In this document: in pieces, positions 35,088 through 46,601 of the stretch | Layout of the letters: every line of letters begins with the position of its first letter | Numbering within the stretch: position 1 is the stretch's first letter | DNA from: Stromatinia cepivora | Taxonomy: Eukaryota; Ascomycota; Leotiomycetes; Helotiales; Sclerotiniaceae | Assembly: GCA_014898415.1 (NCBI GenBank) | Contig: RCTD01000021.1 | Coordinates: 682,001 to 746,000, forward strand | Reading direction: 5' to 3' | DNA: 64,000 nucleotides | The notes under the pieces: generated by a model | Told to the model about the DNA's origin: nothing | The model's input: the letters and a program-made list of their open reading frames with translations, nothing else | Database searches by the model: none | Made by a program: the position numbers and the translations under genes

Positions 35088-35334
35088 TATGCAGTATCAT
35101 CACAAAATCATTGATGGGAAAGACCATGCAAAAAACTACGAGAAATAATGAACTCCGTTCCACCCTGTTGCCAACGCCTCCGACTTTGCCCATCGGACCA
35201 CAAATCCTCCAAATCCATCCCACATGCCGAAGGTCTAAAATCTTTCTTTTTCCGCCAGCCTTTCTTCCCCACTTCGACCATTTACTCACACCTAGCTAAA
35301 AGAAATCTTCCCACCTCGTCCAGATACAGCATGC

Positions 35335-36519
35335 TTAGGCCAATCGAACTGCTGGGATATCAACAAAGTTCCTACACATCGGACAAGTCATATTATCATA
35401 ATTCTCCTTTAACCATCTCTTAATACATAATTCACCGAAAACATGAACACAACCAGGCACCTTAACAGGTCGATGTTCTCCCACATCATAAGGATTTTCA
35501 CAAATCACACACGAATCTCTTTCTGTGTCCGCTGTTGGGATAAGAGCCCGCTCAATTGCAGTATCCCAAGCGATATCATCGAAATCAAGGTTGTTTGGGA
35601 CTTGATTGAAAATAATACCACGGTGGACACGGGACTGACGATGAGAGTGTGAAAATTGAGGGTGGAATATTGGGATAGTCCTGAGCTGTTGAGAGTATGG
35701 AATTGGGGTTCGAGGTAACCCAAGGAGTGGCGCCAGGTAATTTGTTAGTGCCCGATCATTGTTGGCCCAGGCATCTTCGAAATCTGGATTCTCTGCTCCA
35801 AAGCCAAAATGAGCTTGTTCGGGATTTCCTCCTATCTGGCTGCCAATCTGATATTGCATTCCAGTGCTCATGCTTGGATGGGGCTGTCTCGCCTCAACTC
35901 TCTCTAAAGGTGCACCGAGGTTGTCATGGCGCTCTACCGATAAATTATTGCTGTTGTCTGGACTAAAGTGGTCATTTTTTCGTCGACGGTTATTCATCGA
36001 TTGACGGCGAAGGCCGTTGGTTTGCTGACCACCATGACGCATAATTGAGGGACGAGGAGACATGTTGTTGGAATTACCATGGCATCTAGAGACTGGGGAT
36101 GACGACGCGGTAGATGAATCCTCATCATTGTCATTTTCGTTATCATGATCCTCACTCAAGTCATTATGTAGAGCAGGGCCACGACGTGTTGTGGTCTGTG
36201 ACGGCCGAGTGCTGAGCGTCCGATGATTGGTAGTGGTCGAAGTTGAAGTAGAAGTAGATGTAGAGCTCTCTTCTGTGACTCGATAATTAACGTTGGAAGT
36301 ACGTTGCGTCGATTGTCGGGTTGTAGAGGAGGACGTCACAGTTTCCTCGTATATGCGCTCCTCAGATGAAGTAGTGTCGTCAAGAGGAGCGGGGGGCTGT
36401 TCTGCAACATTTTCAGAAGAAGTATCTTCGTTCTCAGGGTTGTTACTTTCGTCGGTAGCTTGGCGTCTACGCTCAGCACGAGCTTTGAAGTCCTCACGAA
36501 TACGATCGAGTAAGGACAT
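35335..36519 (-). CDS. RING-like protein A (tandem family, 394 residues)
   Basis: Single-exon gene. The first ~330 residues are disordered and rich in Ser, Thr, Asn and Arg, with TSTSTSTST-type runs. The C-terminal finger has C337-x2-C340, C357-x-H359, C365 and C379-x2-C382. The fifth ligand position (362) is Gly in HVFGELC, where RING-H2 has His and RING-HC has Cys. The WL and CPMC parts follow RING E3 ligases, so the likely role is E2 binding and ubiquitination, but only if the site tolerates the missing ligand. First of six same-strand paralogues. An ATACGGT word lies 339 bp upstream. Confidence 0.85.
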   Translation of the reverse strand: MSLLDRIREDFKARAERRRQATDESNNPENEDTSSENVAEQPPAPLDDTTSSEERIYEETVTSSSTTRQSTQRTSNVNYRVTEESSTSTSTSTSTTTNHRTLSTRPSQTTTRRGPALHNDLSEDHDNENDNDEDSSTASSSPVSRCHGNSNNMSPRPSIMRHGGQQTNGLRRQSMNNRRRKNDHFSPDNSNNLSVERHDNLGAPLERVEARQPHPSMSTGMQYQIGSQIGGNPEQAHFGFGAENPDFEDAWANNDRALTNYLAPLLGLPRTPIPYSQQLRTIPIFHPQFSHSHRQSRVHRGIIFNQVPNNLDFDDIAWDTAIERALIPTADTERDSCVICENPYDVGEHRPVKVPGCVHVFGELCIKRWLKENYDNMTCPMCRNFVDIPAVRLA

Positions 36520-37654
36520 AGTGACAAGTGCTTGTTGGTGTTTCTGAGAGAATTTTAAATGACAGCGAATGAAAAGTTTGGCTGAGATAGTGCCAAAGCC
36601 TTTGATATTTTATAGGACTTTCTGATTATGACAAAACTTGATCAGTGTGATCGAAGTGTTGCTATTGATGTTTTGGGAAAGATAATGTATGATGGGCTAT
36701 GGGAGGGGACGGTAGATGGCCATTAAGTATTGAAGGATATAACCGGATGAAATATGGTCTCTGCTGTATAGCCAGTGCTAATACATGAACCACGAACAAC
36801 GTTGATACGCATAATACATACAGCCAGCGCTAATTCGTGAACAACAAACATCACTGATACGGTACGTATACGCATCGTACAGGTCATGAAGTTGCGCCTT
36901 CATAAACATCACATGTGATTATGCATACAGAAGTCTAGTGCTGTACCTGGATTAAAACCTTTATGCAAAAATATCAAGTCGGGACATCTAGGGTTTGCAG
37001 TCATCAGGTCTTACGGCCTTGATATTGGTAAATTCGTGTCATGTATGGTATAGTGATCCCGGAATTCCTATTTGCTTTTTAATGGGATGGGCTGGGCAGA
37101 TGGCTTTTGGTATTTGAAGATTCTATCCATGATGAGAACCAAGTGACATGAAAAATAGTTCAAACTTAACTATACTTCAAACAAAAGACTACGCGGGTGA
37201 CGCTGTCGCGAATGCTCTTCAAGAAACTGAAAGGTTTCTTTGAACCTAGCAATAGAAACCAATTACAAATCACACTGTGTTCAAAGGTCTGCTGGAGAAT
37301 AAGCTCAAGTCATTGACAAAGTTTTGTAACTTGAGACATAGTATGGAAAGTGGGGATATCAACCTTCTCTCATCAAGAGAGGAGCCGGCTGTAGAATGAC
37401 CTAAAAGGCTCATATAATTTTAATCACTTAATTATTCTTGAAAACCCGTCTCAAATTATCGAAGGGTTATTTTTTGGTTGGTTAGTCACAATTTGATCAC
37501 AAAAAGACATATAATGGATGTTTCAAACATTTTTCTTCTATTATTCTTACATTTACTTGCGTCTTTATCAACGAATCCTGAACAGCGAAACGAAACGAAA
37601 TGCACTTGATGAGTCAATCTATCCTCAACTCCTAATCACCATCAGATAATTTGA
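36520..37654. other. Spacer between RING-like genes A and B
   Basis: About 1.1 kb without a gene. Contains GATACGGTACGTATAC near 36857, a partly palindromic patch upstream of gene A. Confidence 0.45.
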
Positions 37655-38284
37655 CTACTCATTTAGCTCCGAGTCACAACGCACCCATACCCGTAGCTTG
37701 TATGGAATTTTGAGTGTCACTTTTTCACGACACATTGGGCATGTATCGTTCAGCTCCAACCAATGAGTGATGCAATGTCGACCGAAAACATGTCCGCATT
37801 TCGGCAACTTTGATATTCCATGATCATTGAATGTGACTGCAGTGGTAGCCGTATCATACAGCTCCATACAAATACTACATGTATCCGAATCCAATGTTCC
37901 AGCATCGACCGATTGAAGCATATCGTCGATGGCTTTAACTCGACGCGTATCGTCGGTGGATACTTCGATAAGAAACAATATCGTCTTCCTTTGTAGGTTG
38001 ATCAAAATAGCTTCTCGTTGTTGTGCAATGAAGAGACGAATGTTGTGAAGTTCGCAAATAGATAATCTCGGAGCATTATCTTCTACAATATCAATGGCTA
38101 AATGGACAATATTGTCGAATTCTGGTTGTTCGGGCGATATGGTCCCACCAGGCGAGATGATCTCAAGTTTTATGCCATGAGCCTCGGTGGGGATCAATAG
38201 GTAGGGGGCACTAACTTGACTCATGTTATTGAAATCCCATGGCGGTGGGGGTGCGACGGACGCATTGAATCTTCGTGGAGGCAT
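37655..38284 (-). CDS. RING-like protein B (209 residues)
   Basis: The shortest family member. The N-terminal two-thirds is not low-complexity, unlike its neighbours (ISPEQPEFDNIVHLAIDIVE, helical RLSICELHNIRLFIAQQREA). The finger lies at 136-185: C136-x2-C139, C163-x-H165, Gly168 at the fifth ligand position, C171, C182-x2-C185, reading CGHVFGRHCITHWL. A basic tail follows the finger. Single exon. GTACGGC lies 245 bp upstream. Confidence 0.82.
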   Translation of the reverse strand: MPPRRFNASVAPPPPWDFNNMSQVSAPYLLIPTEAHGIKLEIISPGGTISPEQPEFDNIVHLAIDIVEDNAPRLSICELHNIRLFIAQQREAILINLQRKTILFLIEVSTDDTRRVKAIDDMLQSVDAGTLDSDTCSICMELYDTATTAVTFNDHGISKLPKCGHVFGRHCITHWLELNDTCPMCREKVTLKIPYKLRVWVRCDSELNE

Positions 38285-39551
38285 GATGTCTGATTAAATT
38301 CAGATGACTGGGAAGTGATTTCGTAGTGTGTTTGGAAATCGGATGTCCGTTGGAGTTTCGTGAACTTGTTTATGATGATAATTCAAGTTGTAATGAATGG
38401 ATACCTAGGAAAAGGAAATTTGATGGATGGGGTTCGAGACATACTTAAATTGGTGGTGTCTTTGTACCGCATCATTATCCTACTGTTGTTTTGTATCCTG
38501 ATATAGTTTAGATTACAAATTTATTAGAGTACGGCCTTTACGGTAATGGCAAATAAGAAAGCCGTAGGAGAATAGCTGAAGAACAACGCACAAACAATAG
38601 GACAGTTGGAAAACAGTAATAAACAGGAAAAATGTGAAAACTGGATTTAGATTGGTAATAGAATGGGGTTAGAGAGCGTAACGGGTAAGATGATATGGTA
38701 TTGATACTCGTGGAGCATTGTGAGTACTTTTAATATCGTATCGAAGTAATGAAAGGAATGAAAGTGAAAACTAGAATTTGTAATAATTTCAGGAAGACAT
38801 TTGAGATTTATGTCTTATCTGTCCGATTGTATAGAAATTAATATATTCAAATAACGAATTTATGGTATCTAGTTGTGCAACTTGAGCTTACTTGTTTTGT
38901 AGACTTTTACTTGGAGAATAGCATTGGGATTTCTTATTAAAACATCTACTTATAATCATTGTTTCAACTTAAATCAAGACAGCGCCAACAGAAGACATAA
39001 CATTTCACTCCAGTGGATTCACAAACTTATTTAACTTTTTTTTTAATATTAAAAACTATGTATTTGTGCTATCGTCCTCCCTGAAGACATGCACTCAACT
39101 CAGTTATTAAATATTAGCATATTAAAAGAATCCTTCCCAATTTACTGGCGTGATGCTCACCGATCACCGCCCACCAATTAAATTGATCATGCAACCAAAC
39201 TCCCTTGAAGAAAAATGTAAAAAGTAAGAAATATCATTGATAGACCCGATCATCGAGCTACTGTATAGCTAGCCATGAACATCTGCTAAGCACCTAGGCG
39301 ACATTCCCCACTGTCGCTTAACAGAGTCGTCGCTAGCCGAGCCAATCAGGAGCCGATTAGAAAACGCACATGGTGACACTATTATTATCTGCGAAGTGCC
39401 ATAAGGCCCGCCCGAACCTAGATAATGATGTGAAAAGTCGAGTTGTTGTTATGAAGAATGGACGGAGTGAATTTGAGTTGATCATTGACGAGGCTGAGTT
39501 GTACGAGGCTGTGGACCACGATTTTGGATTTCCATGGTAAAAAGAAATTCT
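38285..39551. other. Spacer between RING-like genes B and C
   Basis: About 1.27 kb, no gene seen. Confidence 0.4.
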
Positions 39552-41084
39552 CTATGGAAGATCCACCGTAGCCCGGCACATTGGGCAGGTATGCTTATCC
39601 TTCAACCACTTGATAATACAGCATCTGCCAAAGACATGTAGGCAATCTGGCATAGCACAGGCGTCATGAGCGTCACCGGTATTTGGGGTTGTAGTATAAT
39701 TTAATTGACAAGTCTGGCACGTGCGTCTTTGTTTGACATTATTTAGAGCCACTAAGGGTGCAGTGTATTGCTCTTGACAAATAGGGCAGGCATCTGAATT
39801 GTTGACATTTCCAGAAATAAGAAGTCGTTTGATCCATTCGAGTCTTATATCGTTACAGTGCTGATTTCGAAGTTCAGATAGCGTCATGTCATTTCTGTCC
39901 CGTCCGCGTACCGTGAGACGAGCTTCCACTTCGTTGTTAGGCAATGGAATTCTTTCTACAGATTCCAGTGCGGCTTCTTCGGCCTGGGGAAATGTGGGCG
40001 GTCTGATTATGTTTGTACCGGCCGACTCGTTTGCTGCATTCGCCGTAGCTTCTGCAAGCTGTGCTGATGGTAGCGGTCTGATGTTGTTTGCACTAGGTAC
40101 CTGGTTTATTTCCGCATTTTCATCAACTCCCACTGCCTCTGATAATCTTATTTCGGGTCTTCCCGGTGAGTTACGAAACAACCAATGTACCTCTCGAGGT
40201 GCTTCAACTCCTACGACCCCTGATATTGTTCTTCGCGGTAAGGTATGATCTACTGGAGAAAGCGAGAAGTTTGCTTGAGAGCCATCTATAACTGGGTGGG
40301 TCATTTGTGGGAATTCCGAAGTTTGAGATGGAGTTGATGATACGCCATTGAATCTGGCTTGTCTGTTAGTGAGAGCCCCTCGGCTTCTCCATAAAGACGT
40401 ATGCGGCATAAAAGGACTTCGGGGTTCGTCGGTCTGCGCCAGGACTCCTTGGTATGGTCGAATGCTCTCTCTTGAAATAGGCCCATTTGATGCTGGACGA
40501 GAAGTGGTTGATACAGCATTGAGGCGACGAGATTCGCGTCGCGCATGAAGTTCTGACCTTCGCTGTTGATTTATCTGCATCGCAAAAGAACTCTGAGGTT
40601 GGCTGGTCTGTGTGTGCAGTCCTTCATTTCGTTGAAGGTTCTCTGGGGTCAAAATCGATGATGGATTGTGAGCAGGTGGTCTATTTTCGAAGTTAAATTG
40701 TCGCGACGAAAAGTTCAGAGAAGGCTCATGCGTCATAGGATAATTTTGAGCTCCCTCATTCAGCATGTAATCTTCTTCATTTTCACGAAGACTCTCTTCG
40801 GCGTTAGCCACACTTGATGTCGGACTGGGAGTGGTGGTTGAATCGCTCTCGTAGCTAGATGCTGCTTCTTGGGTATTGAGCTCCGACTGAGTTCCTTCGG
40901 GCCCATGATACGTCGGATTCAGTAGTTGAGGAACAACGGTGTGGAAATATTCCTGGTAATTAAATAAAAGGCGATCCCCGCGAAGTTCCTCTCGCAACAA
41001 TCGATATTCCTCACTCCCTGTGTATTGTTCTTCGTTTTCTTGCCCCGAAAGAGAGCTCGAAGGCTCTTCGATATTTTCTGACAT
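39552..41084 (-). CDS. RING-like protein C with enlarged first zinc loop (510 residues)
   Basis: Long disordered N-terminus (MSENIEEPSSSLSGQENEEQ, Gln/Ser/Arg/Asn-rich, several TSQPQSSF-like patches), then a finger at 433-503: C433-x2-C436, C481-x-H483, Gly486, C489, C500-x2-C503. The loop between the first and second ligand pairs is about 44 residues and contains an extra CQTC (456, 459) and C476, absent from the other five. The extra cysteines could bind another zinc or replace a missing ligand. Two RTACGGY words lie upstream (41291-41297 and 41369-41375). Confidence 0.83.
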   Translation of the reverse strand: MSENIEEPSSSLSGQENEEQYTGSEEYRLLREELRGDRLLFNYQEYFHTVVPQLLNPTYHGPEGTQSELNTQEAASSYESDSTTTPSPTSSVANAEESLRENEEDYMLNEGAQNYPMTHEPSLNFSSRQFNFENRPPAHNPSSILTPENLQRNEGLHTQTSQPQSSFAMQINQQRRSELHARRESRRLNAVSTTSRPASNGPISRESIRPYQGVLAQTDEPRSPFMPHTSLWRSRGALTNRQARFNGVSSTPSQTSEFPQMTHPVIDGSQANFSLSPVDHTLPRRTISGVVGVEAPREVHWLFRNSPGRPEIRLSEAVGVDENAEINQVPSANNIRPLPSAQLAEATANAANESAGTNIIRPPTFPQAEEAALESVERIPLPNNEVEARLTVRGRDRNDMTLSELRNQHCNDIRLEWIKRLLISGNVNNSDACPICQEQYTAPLVALNNVKQRRTCQTCQLNYTTTPNTGDAHDACAMPDCLHVFGRCCIIKWLKDKHTCPMCRATVDLP

Positions 41085-42098
41085 CGTGATGACGTCAGAA
41101 TCTATGTATTGTCGAAGAGTTGATCTTGTATGAGCGTGGATTTAATTGAAGTAATGTGATGTGATTTGTCGAATGACTCCAAAGTTATGTGGTCTTAATG
41201 GAAGATCGTTGAGTCTGTAATGGGAATGTGAATGAATTTGTAAATGGGTTGTAGGATCTATGGAGAATGGAATGAATTCTACAAGTTTCAGTACGGTGTC
41301 ATTAATATTGGTAAATTGATAAGTGTGATACGAAATCGTACCTACCTGGTATTTGATTACAAATATCGACCGTACCTCCACTATTGTTAATTCAAAATTA
41401 TGATACGATATTACCGAGATTGATGAGATGAAATGTGTAAAGTATTTTTATGTTTCACATTTGAATTGAATTACTTTCGAGATTCATTGATTGAAGCTAA
41501 AAATTAAGCGAGCGAGGACTAATTCTAGCGTATCCCATCTTAAGGTCTTTGAAAATCTCAAATCTGTTCAATTCTTTAATTCAACGTCATTCATTTCTAT
41601 ATACAACAAAATTTGTTTTTTTAAATATCTCAGACGCCTACCCCCCTCCTTGAATAAATCTTTAATTTAGCCTATATACTGAATAGAATACATCGTTTAT
41701 AATTCTTCCTTTATTATACAATTAATTAAGTTGATAAATTATAACAATTAGATTAAATAATACAAATGATAACAGTAAGTCATTTCCGCCTTATAATCTT
41801 CTCTTATATATACAATAATAAATATAAAGTATTCTATTTTACACTTAAAATAATTATTCGCTTTCATCTTGGTAGATAGTTCAAAATATAAGTTTTCCTG
41901 ATACAATTGTTATTCTCTATTCCCGATTTCTCTTTCAAAAACTTTCGCTTAACTATTCAATTCTGCTTGTGGAAGAAGGAATAATTCCTCCAGTCTCACC
42001 AAAATGCCAGATTTCACCACTCCAGATACAAATTATCGCCACACCCCGTGAACTAGTAGTAACCCCCAACAATTTTTCCCAGATACATTTCCTCCCCA
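41085..42098. other. Spacer between RING-like genes C and D
   Basis: 1.0 kb, AT-rich in the middle (41.6-41.9 kb), no gene seen. Confidence 0.4.
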
Positions 42099-42842
42099 TT
42101 ACCAAGCCACACCAGCCAATAGCTCCCTCAGTTCAGAAAAAGTGTCTAAATGGTGAGGAGAAGAAACGTCGATCTTGGCGCGGCACATTAGACAAGTGTC
42201 CTTTTTCTCTTCCTTGAGCCATGTAATAATACATTCCCTGCCGAACACATGCTTACAGTCTCGCAACATGCAAGCTCCATGACTGGTAAGACTCTTACCG
42301 TCCTCCGTTGTTGCGTCATATATTTCACTGCAGATGGGACACAGTCCCGATTCTGCTTGCGTCTCATCGACAGATGCTGGAATCAAAGAGTTGTCGATAG
42401 CCTGGTCTCTAGTTTCAAGGTTGATTGCTGGATCTGCGGAAGAGTCTAAAGCGGTGCGATGATGTTCGCGCAGCATACTCATGTACATATGTAAGAATCC
42501 TTCTCGTTGCTCACTGAACTCTTCCGCCCTAGTTTGCCAGTCGGCCTCCTGGGTCGAAGTGGAGCCGGTGCTTCTACCACGATGTTCAAGCAAAATGCGC
42601 TGGTAAACCCTAAAGGCCTCCACAATGTGCTGGCTACCTATTGCGTTCCGTGAAAAATAATCCGAAATTTCTCGTTCAAGGCGCTCACTAAGCTCAGCAT
42701 CTTGGTGCTCGTCATCGGTAAGATCACCTGAAAGGTCCCCGTCGTCAACACTCTCACTAATCTCAACACCTTCAGCAGCATTTTGATACTCGGCATCATC
42801 CGGCTCTGCAGGGGCCGACCCGCTATTTTCCTCAGATGGCAT
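42099..42842 (-). CDS. RING-like protein D (247 residues)
   Basis: Start at the ATG at 42842 (MPSEENSGSAPAEPDDAEYQ); the ORF is open further upstream to 43133 but that part reads like non-coding DNA. Acidic N-terminus, then a helical segment (LEREISDYFSRNAIGSQHIV). The finger lies at 168-220: C168-x2-C171, C196-x-H198, Gly201, C204, C217-x2-C220, with CLMC as the last pair. C-terminal tail of about 27 residues. Upstream word GTACGGC at 43088-43094. Confidence 0.82.
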   Translation of the reverse strand: MPSEENSGSAPAEPDDAEYQNAAEGVEISESVDDGDLSGDLTDDEHQDAELSERLEREISDYFSRNAIGSQHIVEAFRVYQRILLEHRGRSTGSTSTQEADWQTRAEEFSEQREGFLHMYMSMLREHHRTALDSSADPAINLETRDQAIDNSLIPASVDETQAESGLCPICSEIYDATTEDGKSLTSHGACMLRDCKHVFGRECIITWLKEEKKDTCLMCRAKIDVSSPHHLDTFSELRELLAGVAW

Positions 42843-44504
42843 GACTCCGACCCTTGGATGTTTCGATATTCGAAAATCGAAGGGTAATCTTGATTTCTTT
42901 GTGTTGTTGTATATATGGTATATCTTGTATGTTATGCGGTCCGTATTGAGAGTTGAGATTATTTGGTTGACGATGGAAAATGATCGTTGCTGTGATTGAG
43001 GTTTTTGTGAGAAGAGATTGTAAGGAAAATAGAGATTGGTAGGTGTAAGCACCCCGCAAGAACTTGAAATATCAAAATTCGTTCTCGGTACGGCGTACTC
43101 TATGCTCAAGCTCTTGTTATGTTTGAGGCGCAAGAGGTCGTATTGGTCGCGACTAGGTCTTATAGATGGAAGTGAATATTTGAAAGTGGGTTATAGATTT
43201 AGGAACTCAATACCCATTTACGAATGATATACACAATGTCATAGTACTCAACCGTCTCTTGCAATATGCCACTTAGTCACTTACAGCATCATAAATAATA
43301 GCTAGCTAGTAGCTTTCAATCATCGTACTCTTTTGACACTGCAAATTTTTGTATCATATGTTACACATTAAACGCAACAAATGTTGTTTATTGAGAGTTA
43401 TATGGCAAATGTGATGCAACTTGAATAAGTCGACAAGATATACCACAGGAGTGTTACCTCCACGAGGAAGCCAGGCATCTACTCGCTGATTACTGTAACC
43501 CACTGCCTACCTCAAAATTGAATATTTAAATATGCCCAAGACACTAGGTCACACTTTTAAAGGACTGCGGAATCTCTCATAACTTACACGTGTGAGTAAA
43601 TCAAAAAGCAATAATTGTGTCATGTTCAAGGCCGCTGGATAGTATTTACACTCTCTCCGTGCTTCTTATTTTAGAATTAGGGTTAAGTCTCACCACCTCC
43701 AAATCAAAGCCTGATTCGCTCTTTGTAATTTCGGTGACACACAAATATCCCATCATTTCGATTAATACTAGCTATTTTTACACTTCCTATATGCTTGATT
43801 TGTCCGTTGCGCTTTTCCAGTTCGAAAGACATTCTATTACCACCCACCAACCTACGTTTGATATAAGATCAAAAATGTGGAACAACAGTTATAGACAAGA
43901 AATCCGCAACATTCAGGTAACTCCAAGGCATAGACTATATTCAGTAGTCACTATATCTAATTCACTTGCATCACAAAGTATTTATAGATGTATATTGTAT
44001 TCTCTCTATCTAATTTATTGTCAGCCCGTTTACTACGGGGAAATAACATTTTTTTGCAGAGATTTGCCATAAGCCTAATGAAATCATAATAAATGCTGAA
44101 ATACGCGCCAAATTCCATGCCAAACCACAACTCCGTGATCCATATTCCCGTGATCTTTCGCCGATCTTAGTTAAAATAATGCCTAGTGTCAAGTAACGAA
44201 TTCCCCGTTGCCGGTGAATTTTTGTGTTCCTAAACGATTTCCCTCCCTATCATAATTCCTCCATTCTGTAATCTGCAGCCAGATTCTCCTCGAGCACTAG
44301 CCCAAGTGAGAACCAGTCATAAAAAACTCATCGTGAACTAACTTCCCCAAACACTTTCATCTTACATCAAAACCATCCACAGTAAAACTGCCGAATCAAC
44401 TCCATCCATATTAAACCCATCAAAATCTCCCCTGTCATCCCTTTGTCGACCTATCCTCAATTCAACCTCACCCTTGAAGATATTTCTCCTTTAAATGTGG
44501 GCTT
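42843..44504. other. Spacer between RING-like genes D and E
   Basis: 1.66 kb. A 151-codon ORF at 43617-44072 (plus) and a 60-codon ORF at 44010-44192 (minus) have no recognisable content and are probably chance. Confidence 0.4.
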
Positions 44505-46601
44505 TTAAGGTGAGAGAGCAACCTCATTTCTGCACAGTGGACAAGTATTATGACTCATCAACCACTCTGTAATGCAGCTTCTCCCAAAGATATGCCTACA
44601 ATTTGGCATCTTTACAGGTTCGTGCGGCTCGCCAGAATCATCATATGCGTCCTCGCAGAAACACTCGTTCATACTGATTTGGTCTAGGAACTTAGAGATG
44701 TTTTTTTCTCTTGTCTCTCTTTCTCTCTTCCTCTTTTTACTTTCCCTCTCCTTCGCAAGTGCTTCTTCCCTAGCAAGTGCTGCTCGATAACGTTCAGCAC
44801 GTCTTTGGTGACTTCCACGACTACCACGGTGTTGTCTCAAATTACCACCAGTTGGACTATTTGCTGGAGCTTGTGCGCGCTCTGCACGTCGATCGGGATC
44901 CCTATCAATTGGATGATATCCATCGTCGTGGAAGTCACCCGGGTGAATAGGATGATCGATTTCATCATTTACCGTGGGAAGATTGTACATACCAGGTGAC
45001 CGAGGTAGACCACGGCGAGGTCGCTCAGCTTCAAGTCGTTGGGCAAGGGTTAGACCGCGAGTTTGTCTCATATAAGCTTCGGCCAGATATTCATTGTTGA
45101 TCTGATATGGGGAGTAATTAGATAGAGAGAGCTCTGGATATCTAGGTCTAGAGAAATTGGTAACAGGCTCTGTGATTGGAGAATTCATTTCTACATCCAT
45201 GCTTTCGATGCTTTCGGCATGAGCAAGCTCTCCCCTAGATCTAGTATTGTAACAAGCACCACTGTTATGTTCATGTCGATGACTAGTTGATGACCTGTCA
45301 GCACCGTTGATGTATGTATTTTGAAGTCCAGTTGATGATATGTTGCCGGCTACTGTGCTTGAACTAGTCCCATTGTTTTGTGCAGCTTGGCGACTAGTTG
45401 CTTGCATACCGGTCGCAACACTTGGTCTATCGGCCTGATCGGATGAATGGTGCAATCTGAGAGCATTAAGGTCTCCTGTTAATGAGTTTTCTTGGTTTGT
45501 ACCATAAACTCTTGGCGTAGATCGAACAGGCATGCGGAATTCTTGCGGTACAACATTGTGGCAATGTCGCTGTCTAGTTGAGGCGACTCGTTCTGAGAGG
45601 GTTGGTCCTTGTCCGGTCATCAATGGAAACCGAGCAGAAGTCGTAAATGGTTGGCGTGAAGGAGGTGGCTGGTCAGCACCGCTAACACGTTGTTGCAACA
45701 AAGCTGGTCTAGTAGCAACTGGAATACTTGATTGTGATATGGTCTGAGGAGCAGTTATAGCTCTTCGCTGCGACGAAGCAGTCCCAGCAACAACCGGGAT
45801 ACTTGATCGTAAAGCGGCTTGGGGAGCACTTACAGCTCTTGGCTGCACTGAATGTGATTCAATAGCATCACTGGCTCTGGATCGATATTCAGGTTGATTT
45901 GGATGAATGGGTACTCGTGGTAAAGTGGACTGGCCAGGATTAGCAAATCTTTCTTGCAATGAAGCGGACCTAACAGTGGTTGGAAGTCTGGACACTGTGG
46001 CGCGTGGTTCTGGTTTGCTGACAATTCTTGCTGGCAAGGGAGTATCTTGTTGAATGTTCAAGGCTCGAAAACGATATGAAGATGGCTGAGGAGTATCTAC
46101 TCTGACTCGAGGGGTGGATTGAGCACTGATAGCGTCTTCCAAATGATGGAGTTCTGGCTCAGGCGTAACTACTCTTCGTTGTGGTCCAGAATGAGCTGTA
46201 ATAGTATCCACCAGATGATGTAGTTCTGGTTCAGGAGTACCTTCTCTTGATTGAGGGGTAGATTGGATGGTGGTGTCATCTTGAGCACGATAGATACATG
46301 ACTCAGTATGAACTCGTGGCTCTACATCGGCGGTTAAAACAGGGACAGTTACTTGTGGTGACGTTGAATAAACTCGAGAAGCAACAGGGACATGGTGTGC
46401 ATCTCGGTCGATGTCTACATGACGTTGCTGAGTTCTTGCAATGCGTGACGCTTGTCCGAACACTTCATCAAAGCTCGGGGGGTCTCTGGCGAAGTTGTGC
46501 TGGGGATTGCCTGGGGGTTTGTATGAGCGGCTGACACCCTTGTGAAAAGCGCCGTTGATGTTGCGACCGAAGCTACGAAAATAGTTCATAAAATCAGACA
46601 T
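44505..46601 (-). CDS. RING-like protein E with CxC first ligand pair (698 residues)
   Basis: The largest family member. A ~600-residue disordered region contains several imperfect repeats of about 20-30 residues built around TPEPELHHL-(V/E)D (three near the N-terminus) and AVSAPQAALRSSIPV / AITAPQTISQSSIPV. An Arg/Lys/Glu-rich helix precedes the finger. The finger at 647-690 has C647-x-C649 instead of CxxC, then C668-x-H670, Gly673, C676, C687-x2-C690. Shares H-x-PVK-x-P before the third ligand with proteins A and F. Single exon. The only member without an RTACGGY word in the upstream stretch I scanned. Confidence 0.83.
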   Translation of the reverse strand: MSDFMNYFRSFGRNINGAFHKGVSRSYKPPGNPQHNFARDPPSFDEVFGQASRIARTQQRHVDIDRDAHHVPVASRVYSTSPQVTVPVLTADVEPRVHTESCIYRAQDDTTIQSTPQSREGTPEPELHHLVDTITAHSGPQRRVVTPEPELHHLEDAISAQSTPRVRVDTPQPSSYRFRALNIQQDTPLPARIVSKPEPRATVSRLPTTVRSASLQERFANPGQSTLPRVPIHPNQPEYRSRASDAIESHSVQPRAVSAPQAALRSSIPVVAGTASSQRRAITAPQTISQSSIPVATRPALLQQRVSGADQPPPSRQPFTTSARFPLMTGQGPTLSERVASTRQRHCHNVVPQEFRMPVRSTPRVYGTNQENSLTGDLNALRLHHSSDQADRPSVATGMQATSRQAAQNNGTSSSTVAGNISSTGLQNTYINGADRSSTSHRHEHNSGACYNTRSRGELAHAESIESMDVEMNSPITEPVTNFSRPRYPELSLSNYSPYQINNEYLAEAYMRQTRGLTLAQRLEAERPRRGLPRSPGMYNLPTVNDEIDHPIHPGDFHDDGYHPIDRDPDRRAERAQAPANSPTGGNLRQHRGSRGSHQRRAERYRAALAREEALAKERESKKRKRERETREKNISKFLDQISMNECFCEDAYDDSGEPHEPVKMPNCRHIFGRSCITEWLMSHNTCPLCRNEVALSP

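Noticed and set aside
42843..43133. N-terminal extension of RING-like protein D
   Set aside because: The extension reads as promoter-like, AT-rich DNA, and the ATG at 42842 gives an acidic start like the other family members.
43617..44072. 151-codon plus-strand ORF between RING genes
   Set aside because: No family, composition typical of AT-rich chance ORFs, no splice support.
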